Origin: Candidatus Tectimicrobiota bacterium
Lineage (GTDB): Bacteria > UBA8248 > JACPRG01
Direction of reading: 5' to 3'
DNA length: 16,932 nucleotides
Assembly (NCBI GenBank): GCA_016190025.1
Contig: JACPRG010000060.1
Span: 1 to 16,932, forward strand
The translations under genes were made by a program, and so were the position numbers. Below, in pieces: positions 6,233 through 14,248 of the stretch. The first letter of the stretch is position 1, and the number at the start of each line of letters is the position of its first letter. The notes below the pieces were generated by a model. It was given only the letters and a program-made list of their open reading frames with translations, was not told the DNA's origin and made no database searches.

Positions 6233-8347
6233 ATGGCTAAGGATCGCGCCTACTACATCGGGACCGACACCGGGGGGACCTTCACCGACATCACCGTCCT
6301 GACCGAGGAGGGGGAGATCTACGTGGAGAAGGCCCCCACCACGCCCCGCAACTTCGCCGAGGGGGTCTTGCACGCCGTCGAGCGGGTCAGCGAGCGGATG
6401 GGGATCCCCCCCCGGGAGCTGTTGGGCCGCTGCCGCCAGTTCAAGCACGGCTCGACCATCGCCACCAACGCCCTCATCACCCGCGAGGGGAGCCGGGTCG
6501 GCCTCATCACCACCCGCGGATTCGAGGATACCACGCTCATCATGCGCGGGATCGGACGGGTGGCCGGCCTGACGGAGGACGAGATCAAGCACCAGGCGAC
6601 GGCGGTGAAGCCGACCCCGCTGGTCCCCAAGGACCTCATCGCGGGCGTCACGGAGCGCATCGACTTCCAGGGCAACGTCGTGATCCCCCTCCACGCGGGG
6701 GAGGCGGAAGAGGCGCTCCGCTATCTGGTGGAAGAGCAGAAGGTGGAATCGCTGGCCGTCAACTTCCTGTTCAGCTTCGTCAACCCGGTCCACGAGCGGA
6801 AGGTCCGGGAGCTGTTCCTCGAGCGCTACGGGGACCGCGGCCTCTACCTCACGCTGGCCAGCGAGGTCTGCCCGGTGGTGCGGGAGTACGCCCGGAGCAA
6901 CACGACCATCCTGAACTCCTTCCTGGGCGCGACCGTGGAGGGGTACCTCAAGGGGCTGGACGGCCGTCTGCGCGCCGGCGGCTATCGCCGCAAGCTCCTG
7001 GTCATGCAGGCCAACGGCGGCGTCGTCCACATGGACAACCTCGTGCCCCTCGGGACCCTCAGCTCAGGCCCGAGCGGCGGCATGATGGCCAGCAAGTACA
7101 TGGCGGACCACCTGGGCCACGGCAAGGTCATCACCACCGACATGGGGGGCACGAGTTTCGACGTGGGGTTCCTCGTGGACGGGAACTGGCCCTACCTCCG
7201 GGAGCCGGTGGTGGAGAGGTTCCACATCACCTGGCCGATGATCGGCATCGAGTCCATCGGGGCGGGCGGGGGGACCATCGCCTCCGTGGACGAGGTGACC
7301 GGGAGGCTGCTCCTCGGTCCCCGGAGCGCGGCGGCGGACCCGGGTCCGGCCTGCTACGGACGGGGGGGGACCGAGCCGACGGTGACCGACGCCGATCTGG
7401 TGCTCGGCATCCTGGACCCCGATTATTTCCTGGGGGGACGCATGAAGCTGGACCGCCGGCGGGCGGAGGAGGCCATCGAGGAGAGGGTCGCCGGGCCCCT
7501 GGGCATGACGGTGGTGGAGGCCGCGGCGGGGATCTTCGACATCATCAACGGGCACATGTCCGACCTCATCCGCAAGCAGGTGGTGGCCAGCGGCCAGGTC
7601 CCCGAGGATTTCGTGATCTACGCCTACGGCGGCGCGGGAGCGGTCCACGCGGCCGCGTACGCCAGGGACCTGGGGGTGGAGCGGGTGTACGTGTTCCCCA
7701 CCTCGGCGGTCTTCTCCGCCCTGGGGGTGGCGACGGCGGACGTCGTCCACACCGCCCAGCGCTCCTTCCGGTACGCCCTGCCGGTCGAGCCCCGCGTCCT
7801 CAACGAGCGGATCGGGGAGGTGGAGCGGGAGCTCTACGCCCTCATGAGGCAGGAGGGGTTCAGCCGGAAGGCCGTCCGCTTCCGCAGGCTGTTCTTCATG
7901 CGCTACCGCCGGCAGCTCAACGAGCTGGACATCGAGGTCCCGGCCAAGCGCTACGCCGCGGAGGACATCCGCTCCATCATGGCGGAGTTCGAGAGGAAGT
8001 ACGAGGAGGTCTATGGGGAAGGGTCGGCCTACCAGGAGGCGGGAATCGAGCTCATCTCCTTCCAGGTGGACGCCATCGGCCAAACGGCCAAGCCCCCCCT
8101 CGTGACCTTCCCCCGCAGCCGGAGCCGGCCCGCCCGGGCGGCCCTGAAAAAGGGCCGCGGCGTCTATTTCACGGCCCGCAAGAAGTTTCTTCCCACGTCG
8201 GTCTACGACTACGCCTCCCTCCGGCCGGGAAACGTGATCGGCGGTCCCGCGGTCCTCGAGACCCCGCACACCACGATTCTCATCCCCCCGGAGATGGGGG
8301 GGCGGGTCGACAACTTCCGGAACGTTGAGCTCACGTGGAACCGGTGA
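6233..8347 (+). CDS. hyuA: HyuA-type subunit, acetone carboxylase beta/hydantoinase A family
   Basis: A 704-residue protein of the hydantoinase A/oxoprolinase family, close in length to acetone carboxylase beta (about 717). The ATP-binding fold is marked by GTDTGGTFTD at 10-19 and TDMGGTSFDVG at 302-312, both typical of the ASKHA-like nucleotide site. HGSTIATNALITREG and EVCPVVREYARSNTTILNSF are other family blocks. YAYGGAGAVHA lies in the second half. In this family the subunit uses ATP to phosphorylate or activate the substrate (an enol, lactam or bicarbonate) and works with a HyuB partner. The partner here is encoded two genes on, with a gamma-like zinc protein between, which favours a carboxylase over a plain hydantoinase or oxoprolinase. 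No good ribosome site precedes ATG 6233; an out-of-frame ATG lies ten bases upstream. Confidence 0.92.
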   Translation: MAKDRAYYIGTDTGGTFTDITVLTEEGEIYVEKAPTTPRNFAEGVLHAVERVSERMGIPPRELLGRCRQFKHGSTIATNALITREGSRVGLITTRGFEDTTLIMRGIGRVAGLTEDEIKHQATAVKPTPLVPKDLIAGVTERIDFQGNVVIPLHAGEAEEALRYLVEEQKVESLAVNFLFSFVNPVHERKVRELFLERYGDRGLYLTLASEVCPVVREYARSNTTILNSFLGATVEGYLKGLDGRLRAGGYRRKLLVMQANGGVVHMDNLVPLGTLSSGPSGGMMASKYMADHLGHGKVITTDMGGTSFDVGFLVDGNWPYLREPVVERFHITWPMIGIESIGAGGGTIASVDEVTGRLLLGPRSAAADPGPACYGRGGTEPTVTDADLVLGILDPDYFLGGRMKLDRRRAEEAIEERVAGPLGMTVVEAAAGIFDIINGHMSDLIRKQVVASGQVPEDFVIYAYGGAGAVHAAAYARDLGVERVYVFPTSAVFSALGVATADVVHTAQRSFRYALPVEPRVLNERIGEVERELYALMRQEGFSRKAVRFRRLFFMRYRRQLNELDIEVPAKRYAAEDIRSIMAEFERKYEEVYGEGSAYQEAGIELISFQVDAIGQTAKPPLVTFPRSRSRPARAALKKGRGVYFTARKKFLPTSVYDYASLRPGNVIGGPAVLETPHTTILIPPEMGGRVDNFRNVELTWNR

Positions 8348-8352
8348 GGAGG
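8347..8352 (+). promoter_or_regulatory. ribosome binding site deciding the start of the gamma-like gene
   Basis: AGGAGG at 8347-8352 lies eight bases before GTG 8361. It makes this GTG, rather than the TTG at 8325 inside hyuA, the likely start of the small zinc-ribbon protein. Confidence 0.8.
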
Positions 8353-8360
8353 ATCCGTCC

Positions 8361-8660
8361 GTGCGCATCCACGAATACCTGGAGGTGGTAGAGGCCCCGG
8401 GGCAGGGGCGCGTGGTCCGCTGCATACGCTGCGGGCACCGGCTCTGCCGGGCGGACGAAAACTACAAGGAGCACGCCCTGTACATCGAGCGCAGGCCGGA
8501 AACGCTTCCCCTGCGCGAGGTCCTGTCCGGGGAGGAGACGTTTGTGGTCTACCAGGAGTACGTCTGTCCGGGGTGCGGAACCCTCCTGGAGGTGGACCCT
8601 TATTGCCCGCAGCTGGAGGAGGGAAATAACCCCATCGTCTGGGACATCCAGATCCGCTGA
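8361..8660 (+). CDS. acetone carboxylase gamma subunit-like zinc-ribbon protein
   Basis: A 99-residue protein with two Cys pairs, C21-x2-C24 (CIRCGHRLC) and C69-x2-C72 (CPGCG), that should bind one zinc ion. Between them ENYKEHAL and IERRPETL, and after them TLLEVD, follow the order of the acetone carboxylase gamma family, from memory 'C-CGH...ENWK-hAl...R...REFYCPgC-tLLEVE'. Known gamma subunits are longer (about 170 residues), so this is a compact form without the N-terminal extension. Thirteen bases separate it from hyuA, so it is translationally linked. In the three-subunit carboxylases the gamma subunit is needed for activity. Its presence is my main reason to call this locus a carboxylase. 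Family assignment is by motif order, not by database search. Confidence 0.75.
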   Translation: MRIHEYLEVVEAPGQGRVVRCIRCGHRLCRADENYKEHALYIERRPETLPLREVLSGEETFVVYQEYVCPGCGTLLEVDPYCPQLEEGNNPIVWDIQIR

Positions 8661-8752
8661 GGCGGCCCGCCGGGGCCTCGCGGGGGGAAAAAGGGTTTTC
8701 AGCGGCGAGGGGGCGCCGAGGGGGCCGGGGATTCCGGGCCGTCCCGAAGGGA

Positions 8753-8761
8753 TGCTATGAT
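8753..8761 (+). promoter_or_regulatory. extended -10 element, internal promoter for the binding-protein gene
   Basis: TGCTATGAT (TG at 8753-8754, TATGAT at 8756-8761) is a good extended -10. The -35 region is poor. It lies in the 168-base gap after the gamma-like gene, 68 bases before the binding-protein start. It would allow the binding protein to be made in excess over the transporter, as is common. Confidence 0.42.
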
Positions 8762-8828
8762 CCAAAATGGATTTGGATGTGGCTGTATCCGCCCGGGGGG
8801 TGAGTCCTTTTTTGAAGGAGGAGATCCG

Positions 8829-10040
8829 ATGATGCGGGGCAGACGATGGACGAAATGCGCAGTGTGGATGGCGGGCCTGGGACTCGTCCTCGCGGGGTTC
8901 CTGGGGATCGCCGCCGCGGCCAAGGACAAGATCGTTCTCGGGTACGCCGTCTCGCTGACCGGCAAGTTCAGCACCGAGGCGACCGATACCCATCGGGGAT
9001 ACCAGCTCTGGGCTGAAGAGGTGAACGCCAAGGGCGGTCTCCTCCTGCGCTCGTTGGGGAAGCGCCTGCCCGTCGAGCTCAAATACTACGACGACAAGAG
9101 CGACCCCTCGACCTCCGCCAAGCTCTACGAGCGTCTCATCACGGTGGATAAGGTGGACCTGCTCTTCTCTCCCTGGAGCAGCGGGATCAACTTCGCCATC
9201 AGCAACATCACGGAGAAGCACAAGTTCCCCCTCATGCTCTCCTCGGCGGGCTCGGACAAGATCTACTCCCGCGGGTTCAAGCACATCTTCGCCGCCAGCG
9301 AGGTGGCCTCCCAGGACGCCCTGCCCATCGCGGACCTCTTGCGGGCGAAGAAGGGGGAGATCAAGTCGGTCGCCATGCTCACGGAGAACTTCATCTTCAA
9401 CCTGAGCGTGCGGGAATTCCTGGTGGAGAAGCTCAAAGAGTACGGCGTGAACGTGGTGTTCGACGAGAAGTACCCTCTCGGGGGACAGGACTTCCTCAGC
9501 GTGATGACCCGCATTCGGTCCCTGAACCCGGACGCCGTTCTGGTGCTGGACCTGATGCCGCAGGGGGTGTACGCCACCCGCCAGCTTCATGAGGTCGGCC
9601 TCAAGCCGAAGCTCTACTACGTCCTGATCGGGCCGATGTTCCAGAACGAGTTCATCAAGGGACTGGGCCCCATGGCCGAAGGGGTGGTGGAGAACGGTTT
9701 CTGGCACCAGGACCTCCCCTATCCCTCGGCCAAGGTGTTTGCCAGGGCCTTCCAGGCCAAGTACAACAAGCCGCCTTCCACCGACGCCGCCAAGGCGTAT
9801 TACGGGGCCCAGGTCCTGCACCAGGCGGTGGAGAAGACCGGCTCTCTCGACCGGGCCGCCCTCAATAAGACGCTGCACGCGGAAGAGTTCGACACCATCG
9901 CCGGGCCTTTCAAGTACGACGAGCGCGGCGTGAACCTGAAGATCAAGATGTTCCTGACGCAGGTGCAGAACGGCAAGCGGGTCATCGTGTGGCCCAAGGA
10001 GCTGGCCACGAGTTCCCTGAAGTTCCCCGTGTTCAAGTAG
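8829..10040 (+). CDS. Liv-type periplasmic substrate-binding protein
   Basis: A 403-residue periplasmic binding protein of the LivJ/LivK (Peripla_BP_6) type. A Sec signal peptide covers about residues 1-30 (basic MMRGRRWTK, a hydrophobic core, then IAAAAKDK). The mature protein begins with the family-typical DKIVLGYAVSLTGKFSTEA. EEVNAKGGLL, YYDDKSDPSTSAKLYERLI and LFSPWSSG follow in the usual order. Start ATG 8829 is preceded by a strong AAGGAGG site (8815-8821) seven bases away; the longer frame from 8757 would bury the signal peptide. It should deliver cargo to LivHMGF encoded upstream. Being placed between the gamma-like gene and hyuB links the cargo to the carboxylase. The ligand cannot be read from sequence. 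Confidence 0.94.
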   Translation: MMRGRRWTKCAVWMAGLGLVLAGFLGIAAAAKDKIVLGYAVSLTGKFSTEATDTHRGYQLWAEEVNAKGGLLLRSLGKRLPVELKYYDDKSDPSTSAKLYERLITVDKVDLLFSPWSSGINFAISNITEKHKFPLMLSSAGSDKIYSRGFKHIFAASEVASQDALPIADLLRAKKGEIKSVAMLTENFIFNLSVREFLVEKLKEYGVNVVFDEKYPLGGQDFLSVMTRIRSLNPDAVLVLDLMPQGVYATRQLHEVGLKPKLYYVLIGPMFQNEFIKGLGPMAEGVVENGFWHQDLPYPSAKVFARAFQAKYNKPPSTDAAKAYYGAQVLHQAVEKTGSLDRAALNKTLHAEEFDTIAGPFKYDERGVNLKIKMFLTQVQNGKRVIVWPKELATSSLKFPVFK

Positions 10041-10041
10041 G

Positions 10042-10110
10042 CCTCGCGGCGCCCCCGGGGCGAGGTGGGACAGATCCCCCCCTCGCCCCGGGAGCCTCGG
10101 GCTGGGAGGC
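10042..10110 (+). repeat. overlapping alternative hairpins between binding-protein gene and hyuB
   Basis: CCTCGC at 10042-10047 and again at 10081-10086 can each pair with the single GCGAGG at 10060-10065, so the two hairpins exclude each other. A third small stem, GCCTC (10094-10098) with GAGGC (10106-10110), covers most of the hyuB ribosome site GGGAGG (10104-10109). No T tract follows. Such structures after binding-protein genes often protect the upstream mRNA or lower downstream translation; that role is inferred here. Confidence 0.45.
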
Positions 10111-10119
10111 ATTTCCCTC

Positions 10120-12003
10120 ATGGCCCTCGATCCCATCCGGTACGAGATCTTCCGGCACCGTCTCTTCAACATCCTGGAGGAGGGCCGGATCGCCATCAAG
10201 ATGGTCTCCGGCTCCGCCGTGGTCGTGGAGGGCGGCGAGACCATGTGCTCTTTCTACACCTCGGAGGGGGTCCCCATCCTCACGGCGGCCGGGATCCTCA
10301 TCCATTGCACGGGCGCGCGGGACTTCATCTTGAAGGCCATCGAGTGGTACGAGGAAGACCCGGGGATCGAGGACGGCGACCAGCTCTTCTTCAACGACCC
10401 CTACATCGGGGGACAGCACCTGCCCGACCAGATCATCATCAAGCCCATCTTCTACAAGGGAAAGCGCGTCGCGTGGACCGGCTGCTTCGTGCACACCCCG
10501 GAGACGGGGGGGATCGAGCCGGGCGGGATGCCCCCTTCCGCCACCGAGATCTTCCACGAGGGCATCCGGATCCTCGGTCTCAAGATCGTGGAGAAGGGGA
10601 AGTTCCGGAAGGACGTCTTCAAGACCATCGTCGAGCAGGTCCGGGACCCGCACCTCGTGGGGCTCGACACCAAGGCGAAGATCGCCGCCAACAACGTGTG
10701 CACCCGGGGGTTCCTGAAGCTCATCGATCAGTTCGGCTGCGACTTTGTCATGAAGGCCTCCCGGCAGATCATCGCGGACTCCGAGGTCATGGCCCGGGCC
10801 CGGTTGCGGAGCCTGCCGGACGGCACCTGGCGCTCCCGGATGTACGGCGACACGTACGGAAAGCACGAGCGGCCCTTCCGGGTGATGTGCACCATGACCA
10901 AAGAGGACGACGAGATCACCTTCGATTACACGGGGAGCAGCGAGCAGGTGGAGGGGTCCATCAACAGCACGCTGCCGGCCACGTGGGGACGCCTGTTCGT
11001 CGTCCTGGCCGGCATGCTGTTCTGGAAGGTCCCCTGGAACGGGGGGATGATCGCCCCCGTGCGGCTCATCGCCCCCGAGGGCACGGTCGTCCACTGCCGG
11101 TTTCCCGCCGCCGTGTCCAACGACGTCATCACGACCGGGGGCCTCATCAGCGCCACGGCCCACGAGTGCGTGGCCAAGATGCTCTACGCCGCCGGCGTCC
11201 TGGAGGACGTGAACGCGGGCTGGTCGGGCGCCACCGGGAACACCCCCATCTTCGGCGGCATCAACCAGTACGGGTATCCCTGCGGGGGCGTCATCCTCGA
11301 CACCTTCGCCTCGGGGATCGGCGCCACCCCCCGCCGGGACGGCGTGGACACCGGCGCGGAAGCGATGAACCCCACCTCCTGCATCTCCGACGTGGAGATC
11401 ATCGAGCTGAACCTCCCCTTCATGTACCTGGGCCGCAGAAACCTGCCCGACGGCGGAGGCTTCGGGAAGTTCGCCGGAGGGATGGGCCCCGAGATGATCT
11501 ACATGGTGTACGGGACGGAGCGGTTCGGCCTGGGCACCATCGGGATCGGGCGCAAGACGCCCAACAACTGGGGGATGTTCGGCGGGTACCCCACGGCGCC
11601 TCTTCAGGCCATGAAGGTCCTCAATTCCGACGTCCGGGAGTGGTTCCGGGAGTCCCGTTGTCCCCGCGGCGCCGAGGACCTGAAAAGGCTCAAAGGCGAG
11701 AAGGTCTACGTCCCCCCGAGCTCCCCGGTCCGGCCGGTGAAGGCCTACGACCTCCTCCTCGTCCGGAAGGGCTCCGGGGGCGGGTTCGGCGACCCGCTGG
11801 ACCGGGACCCGCGGCGCGTGGCGGCCGACTTCCGAAGACAGGCCGTCTCCTTGCGGACGGTCCGGGAGGTCTACGGCGTCGTCTTCGACCCCGAGACCCT
11901 GGAGGTGGACGAGGAGGCGACCCGGCAGATGCGCAAGGCCATCCGGGAGGAGCGCCTGCGGGTCGCGAAACCGGCGGCCGAGGTCCTGGGGGCGACCGTC
12001 TGA
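10120..12003 (+). CDS. hyuB: HyuB-type subunit, acetone carboxylase alpha/hydantoinase B family
   Basis: A 627-residue hydantoinase B family protein. The family block NDPYIGGQHLPD is at 92-103, with the His and Asp residues expected at the catalytic or metal site. TFDYTGSSEQVEGSINSTL lies near 267-285. The C-terminal KGSGGGFGDPLDRDP, near 546-560, is nearly universal in HyuB proteins. In acetone carboxylase this subunit carries the metal centre where the activated ketone and CO2 meet. At 627 residues it is shorter than acetone carboxylase alpha (about 770) and nearer to hydantoinase B or acetophenone carboxylase subunits. ATG 10120 has GGGAGG ten bases upstream. It is the last gene of the plus-strand operon; 97 bases separate it from the convergent MBL-fold gene. 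Confidence 0.93.
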   Translation: MALDPIRYEIFRHRLFNILEEGRIAIKMVSGSAVVVEGGETMCSFYTSEGVPILTAAGILIHCTGARDFILKAIEWYEEDPGIEDGDQLFFNDPYIGGQHLPDQIIIKPIFYKGKRVAWTGCFVHTPETGGIEPGGMPPSATEIFHEGIRILGLKIVEKGKFRKDVFKTIVEQVRDPHLVGLDTKAKIAANNVCTRGFLKLIDQFGCDFVMKASRQIIADSEVMARARLRSLPDGTWRSRMYGDTYGKHERPFRVMCTMTKEDDEITFDYTGSSEQVEGSINSTLPATWGRLFVVLAGMLFWKVPWNGGMIAPVRLIAPEGTVVHCRFPAAVSNDVITTGGLISATAHECVAKMLYAAGVLEDVNAGWSGATGNTPIFGGINQYGYPCGGVILDTFASGIGATPRRDGVDTGAEAMNPTSCISDVEIIELNLPFMYLGRRNLPDGGGFGKFAGGMGPEMIYMVYGTERFGLGTIGIGRKTPNNWGMFGGYPTAPLQAMKVLNSDVREWFRESRCPRGAEDLKRLKGEKVYVPPSSPVRPVKAYDLLLVRKGSGGGFGDPLDRDPRRVAADFRRQAVSLRTVREVYGVVFDPETLEVDEEATRQMRKAIREERLRVAKPAAEVLGATV

Positions 12004-12100
12004 CGGAAGTCCGCCGCCCGGCGAAGGCTTGTTCTTTCCCGGCTGCCCACTTCAGCCCGGTTCAATGGACCCCCTTGAGCCCCCGTGGGGGGGAGCCCCC

Positions 12101-12937
12101 TCACGAGACAGTGAGCGCGTCAAAGACGCGCCCGATGCCCATCCGCTCCACCTGGGCGACCATCGACCGGAAGTGCTCCGGAACCGGATAGACCTGGGGA
12201 AGGCGGAGTCGGGCGACCGCCTCATCCCGGCCCATCCCTTCCTCCACCGCTCTCCGCACCAGGGCGATGACGTCTCGCAGGTAGGTCTCGAGCTGATCGA
12301 CGGGCTCCAGGCCGCACACGGGTCCGTGTCCGGGCACGATCACCTTGGGCGCCAGGTCCCGAATCTGCCGAAGGCTTTTCAGCCAGGCGAACGGGTTGCT
12401 CTGGTGCAGCCAGGGGAGGAAGTTGTGGAAGACGTCGTCGCTCGCGAAGAGAACCCCTTCCTCCCGGAGGAAGACCACGGTGCTGTTGGGGAGGTGTCCG
12501 GGGGCGTGAAAGACCTCGAAAGTCCGTCCGCCCGGACGCAGGACGAGCCGGTCGCTGAACGTAATGGAGGGCTCCCGGGCGCGGTAGCCCTCCAGCAGCG
12601 GGAGCCCCTCGGGGTCGATGCTTTCCACCAGGGCCCTGGGGTTGTCCACCGTCTCGCCGAACTGAATCGAGGGGTTGTGGAAATTCGCCCGCGTCCCCTC
12701 GTGCGCGATGACTGTGCAGGGAAAGAAGAAATTTCCCAGGATGTGATCGATGTGGTGTTCGGTGTTGATGAGGTAGAGGAGCTTTCCCCGTGACTCGGCC
12801 TCCCGCCTCCAGGCCACGGCATCGGTGGGGCGCTCCGGGGTGTCGATGAGGACCACCCCCTCCCGCGTCTCCACGAAGGCCACGGAGCACCCCACCCACC
12901 CGGTCTCGACGAAAACCCCCCTCGCCACCTCTTCCAA
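12101..12937 (-). CDS. metallo-beta-lactamase-fold hydrolase with variant zinc motif
   Basis: A 278-residue MBL-fold protein. The core motif, normally THxHxDH, reads TEHHIDH at 59-65, so the first zinc His is Glu60 while His62, Asp64 and His65 are kept. Later ligands are His148 (HAPGH), Asp167 or Asp168 (FASDD) and His204 (VPGHGP). I recall sub-groups of MBL proteins with such an 'NTExHxDH' motif, so it may be active with an altered metal site. The start is uncertain: TTG at 12937 has GGGGAG about ten bases upstream; a GTG at 12928 is possible. It lies 96 bases after the NMT1 binding-protein gene on the same strand and may share its transcript. Likely a thioester, lactone or similar ester hydrolase; substrate unknown. 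Confidence 0.88.
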   Translation of the reverse strand: MEEVARGVFVETGWVGCSVAFVETREGVVLIDTPERPTDAVAWRREAESRGKLLYLINTEHHIDHILGNFFFPCTVIAHEGTRANFHNPSIQFGETVDNPRALVESIDPEGLPLLEGYRAREPSITFSDRLVLRPGGRTFEVFHAPGHLPNSTVVFLREEGVLFASDDVFHNFLPWLHQSNPFAWLKSLRQIRDLAPKVIVPGHGPVCGLEPVDQLETYLRDVIALVRRAVEEGMGRDEAVARLRLPQVYPVPEHFRSMVAQVERMGIGRVFDALTVS

Positions 12938-13033
12938 AGGCAGTTTTCTCCCCTCGGCGGAGGCGCTGCCGAACCGCTTCGACAGATCCCCCCCCTTCTC
13001 GTTTCCCGCGGCCCGCGCCCTGCGGATCGGCGG

Positions 13034-14062
13034 CTATTTTTTCCACTTGGCCGGGAGGATTCCCGGCAGGAAATCGTTGGTGTAAAGCTCCTCGACGGGC
13101 ACCACCCGCTTGAGGTTCAGGCTCTTCGTCAGGATGTCCCGGGAGAACTTCCACTTCTCCGCCGACATCCAGCCCAGGCCGTTCGCCCGGGCGCCGGGCA
13201 CGTCCATGGCGTCCGCGGCGACGGTCCAGACCTCCCGGACGATCTCCCGGGTTTGCGTGGGGTTGTGCTTCAAGTAGAGCTCCACCCCGGCTTCCGGGTT
13301 GTCGATGGCCCAGGCTGTCCCCTGCATGGCGGCTTTGAGAAAGCCCCGGACGAGGGCCGGGTCCTTCTGAAGGGTTTCGTCGCGGAAGCAGATGGCGTTG
13401 GTATAGACGTCCACCCCCCAATCCCTGTAGGGGATGGCCATCACCTCTTTGCCCGCCTTGCGCGCGGCGTGCAGGGCCTGGGGGAAGGAGACCGTCCACA
13501 TGGCGATGGCGTCCACGCGGCCCGCCATGAGGTTGGGGATCTCCGTGCCCGGCGAGAACTGCTCCCACTTGACGTCCTTCATGTCCACGCCGTTGCGGGC
13601 CGCCGTGGCGGGAAAGAGGATCATGGGGGCGCTGAACTTGGAGGCCCCGATGGACCGTCCTTTCATGTCGGCCGGCTTGGTGATCCTGGACCCCTTGAGG
13701 ACGAAGAGGGCGTCCAGGGATTTGTCCAGGAACATCCCGACGACCTTCACGGCGACGCCTTGGTCTCTGCCCTGGAGGAGGGCCCCCGTCCCGACGAGGG
13801 CCGCGTCGTACCCGCCGCCGGACAGGGTCTTCACCGCTTCTCCGGCCCCGAAGCCGCGGACGATGCTGACGTCATAGCCCTCCTTGCGGAGGTCCCCCCG
13901 TTCCAGCGCGCTGTAAAATCCCACGTGCATCCCGGTCGGAAGCCAGCCCAGTGAAAACTTGAGCTTCTTTTCCGCGGCGGACCCTTGGGCGAGGAAACCG
14001 CCCGCCGTCAAAAGCGCGACCAGGCCCACAACCTGGAAACAAAGAAGACGCCGTTTCTTCAT
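13034..14062 (-). CDS. NMT1/SsuA-type periplasmic substrate-binding protein, no transporter nearby
   Basis: A 342-residue binding protein of the NMT1/SsuA/ThiY type (nitrate, sulfonate, taurine or thiamine-precursor binding). The signal peptide runs from MKKRRLL through a hydrophobic core to AQGSAAEKK. The mature protein begins KLKFSLGWLPTGMHVGFYSA, the classic family N-terminus. Then come VRGFGAGEAVKTLSGGGYD, DKSLDALFVLKGSRI and DMKGRSIGAS in the expected order. ATG 14062 is chosen over the longer frame because it is preceded by GAGGAGGGAG and begins a proper signal peptide. No permease or ATPase of the SsuBC type is in the window, and it is not the class that works with LivHMGF, so its membrane partner must lie elsewhere. 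It probably shares a transcript with the MBL-fold gene. Confidence 0.92.
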   Translation of the reverse strand: MKKRRLLCFQVVGLVALLTAGGFLAQGSAAEKKLKFSLGWLPTGMHVGFYSALERGDLRKEGYDVSIVRGFGAGEAVKTLSGGGYDAALVGTGALLQGRDQGVAVKVVGMFLDKSLDALFVLKGSRITKPADMKGRSIGASKFSAPMILFPATAARNGVDMKDVKWEQFSPGTEIPNLMAGRVDAIAMWTVSFPQALHAARKAGKEVMAIPYRDWGVDVYTNAICFRDETLQKDPALVRGFLKAAMQGTAWAIDNPEAGVELYLKHNPTQTREIVREVWTVAADAMDVPGARANGLGWMSAEKWKFSRDILTKSLNLKRVVPVEELYTNDFLPGILPAKWKK

Positions 14063-14223
14063 GGTTCTCCCTCCTCTGGACGGATAGGTCTTCACTCTCC
14101 TGAAACATCTCAAGGGGCGGCCTGCACGACGAAGGCTTGGCAGCATCGCATCCACCTAGAGCAGCGGGACGGCTGAGGCTCGGCGAAGGCAGGAGCCCCC
14201 CCTCCATGACAGGTGCCGGCTCT

Positions 14224-14229
14224 ATTTTA
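14224..14229 (-). promoter_or_regulatory. -10 element, candidate promoter of the NMT1 binding-protein gene
   Basis: On the minus strand this reads TAAAAT (5 of 6 to TATAAT), about 160 bases upstream of the binding-protein ATG. I find no convincing -35. It lies in an AT-rich patch of the 271-base gap between the amidohydrolase and binding-protein genes. Confidence 0.28.
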
Positions 14230-14248
14230 GACGAAAATCGCGGGGTGG

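Noticed and set aside
8325..8360. TTG start for the gamma-like protein inside hyuA
   Set aside because: No ribosome site precedes it, while GTG 8361 has AGGAGG eight bases upstream and begins directly at the conserved domain.
8331..10244. 637-codon minus-strand open frame
   Set aside because: It is antisense to the gamma-like gene, the binding protein and hyuB. Its Gly/Arg/His/Pro-rich translation is the usual shadow of GC-rich genes, while the plus-strand proteins carry clear family motifs.
12080..12115. Possible bidirectional terminator between hyuB and the MBL-fold gene
   Set aside because: CCCCC-GT-GGGGG and CTCAC/GTGAG stems exist but are short, lack T tracts, and the second lies over the MBL stop codon; not strong enough to list as a feature.
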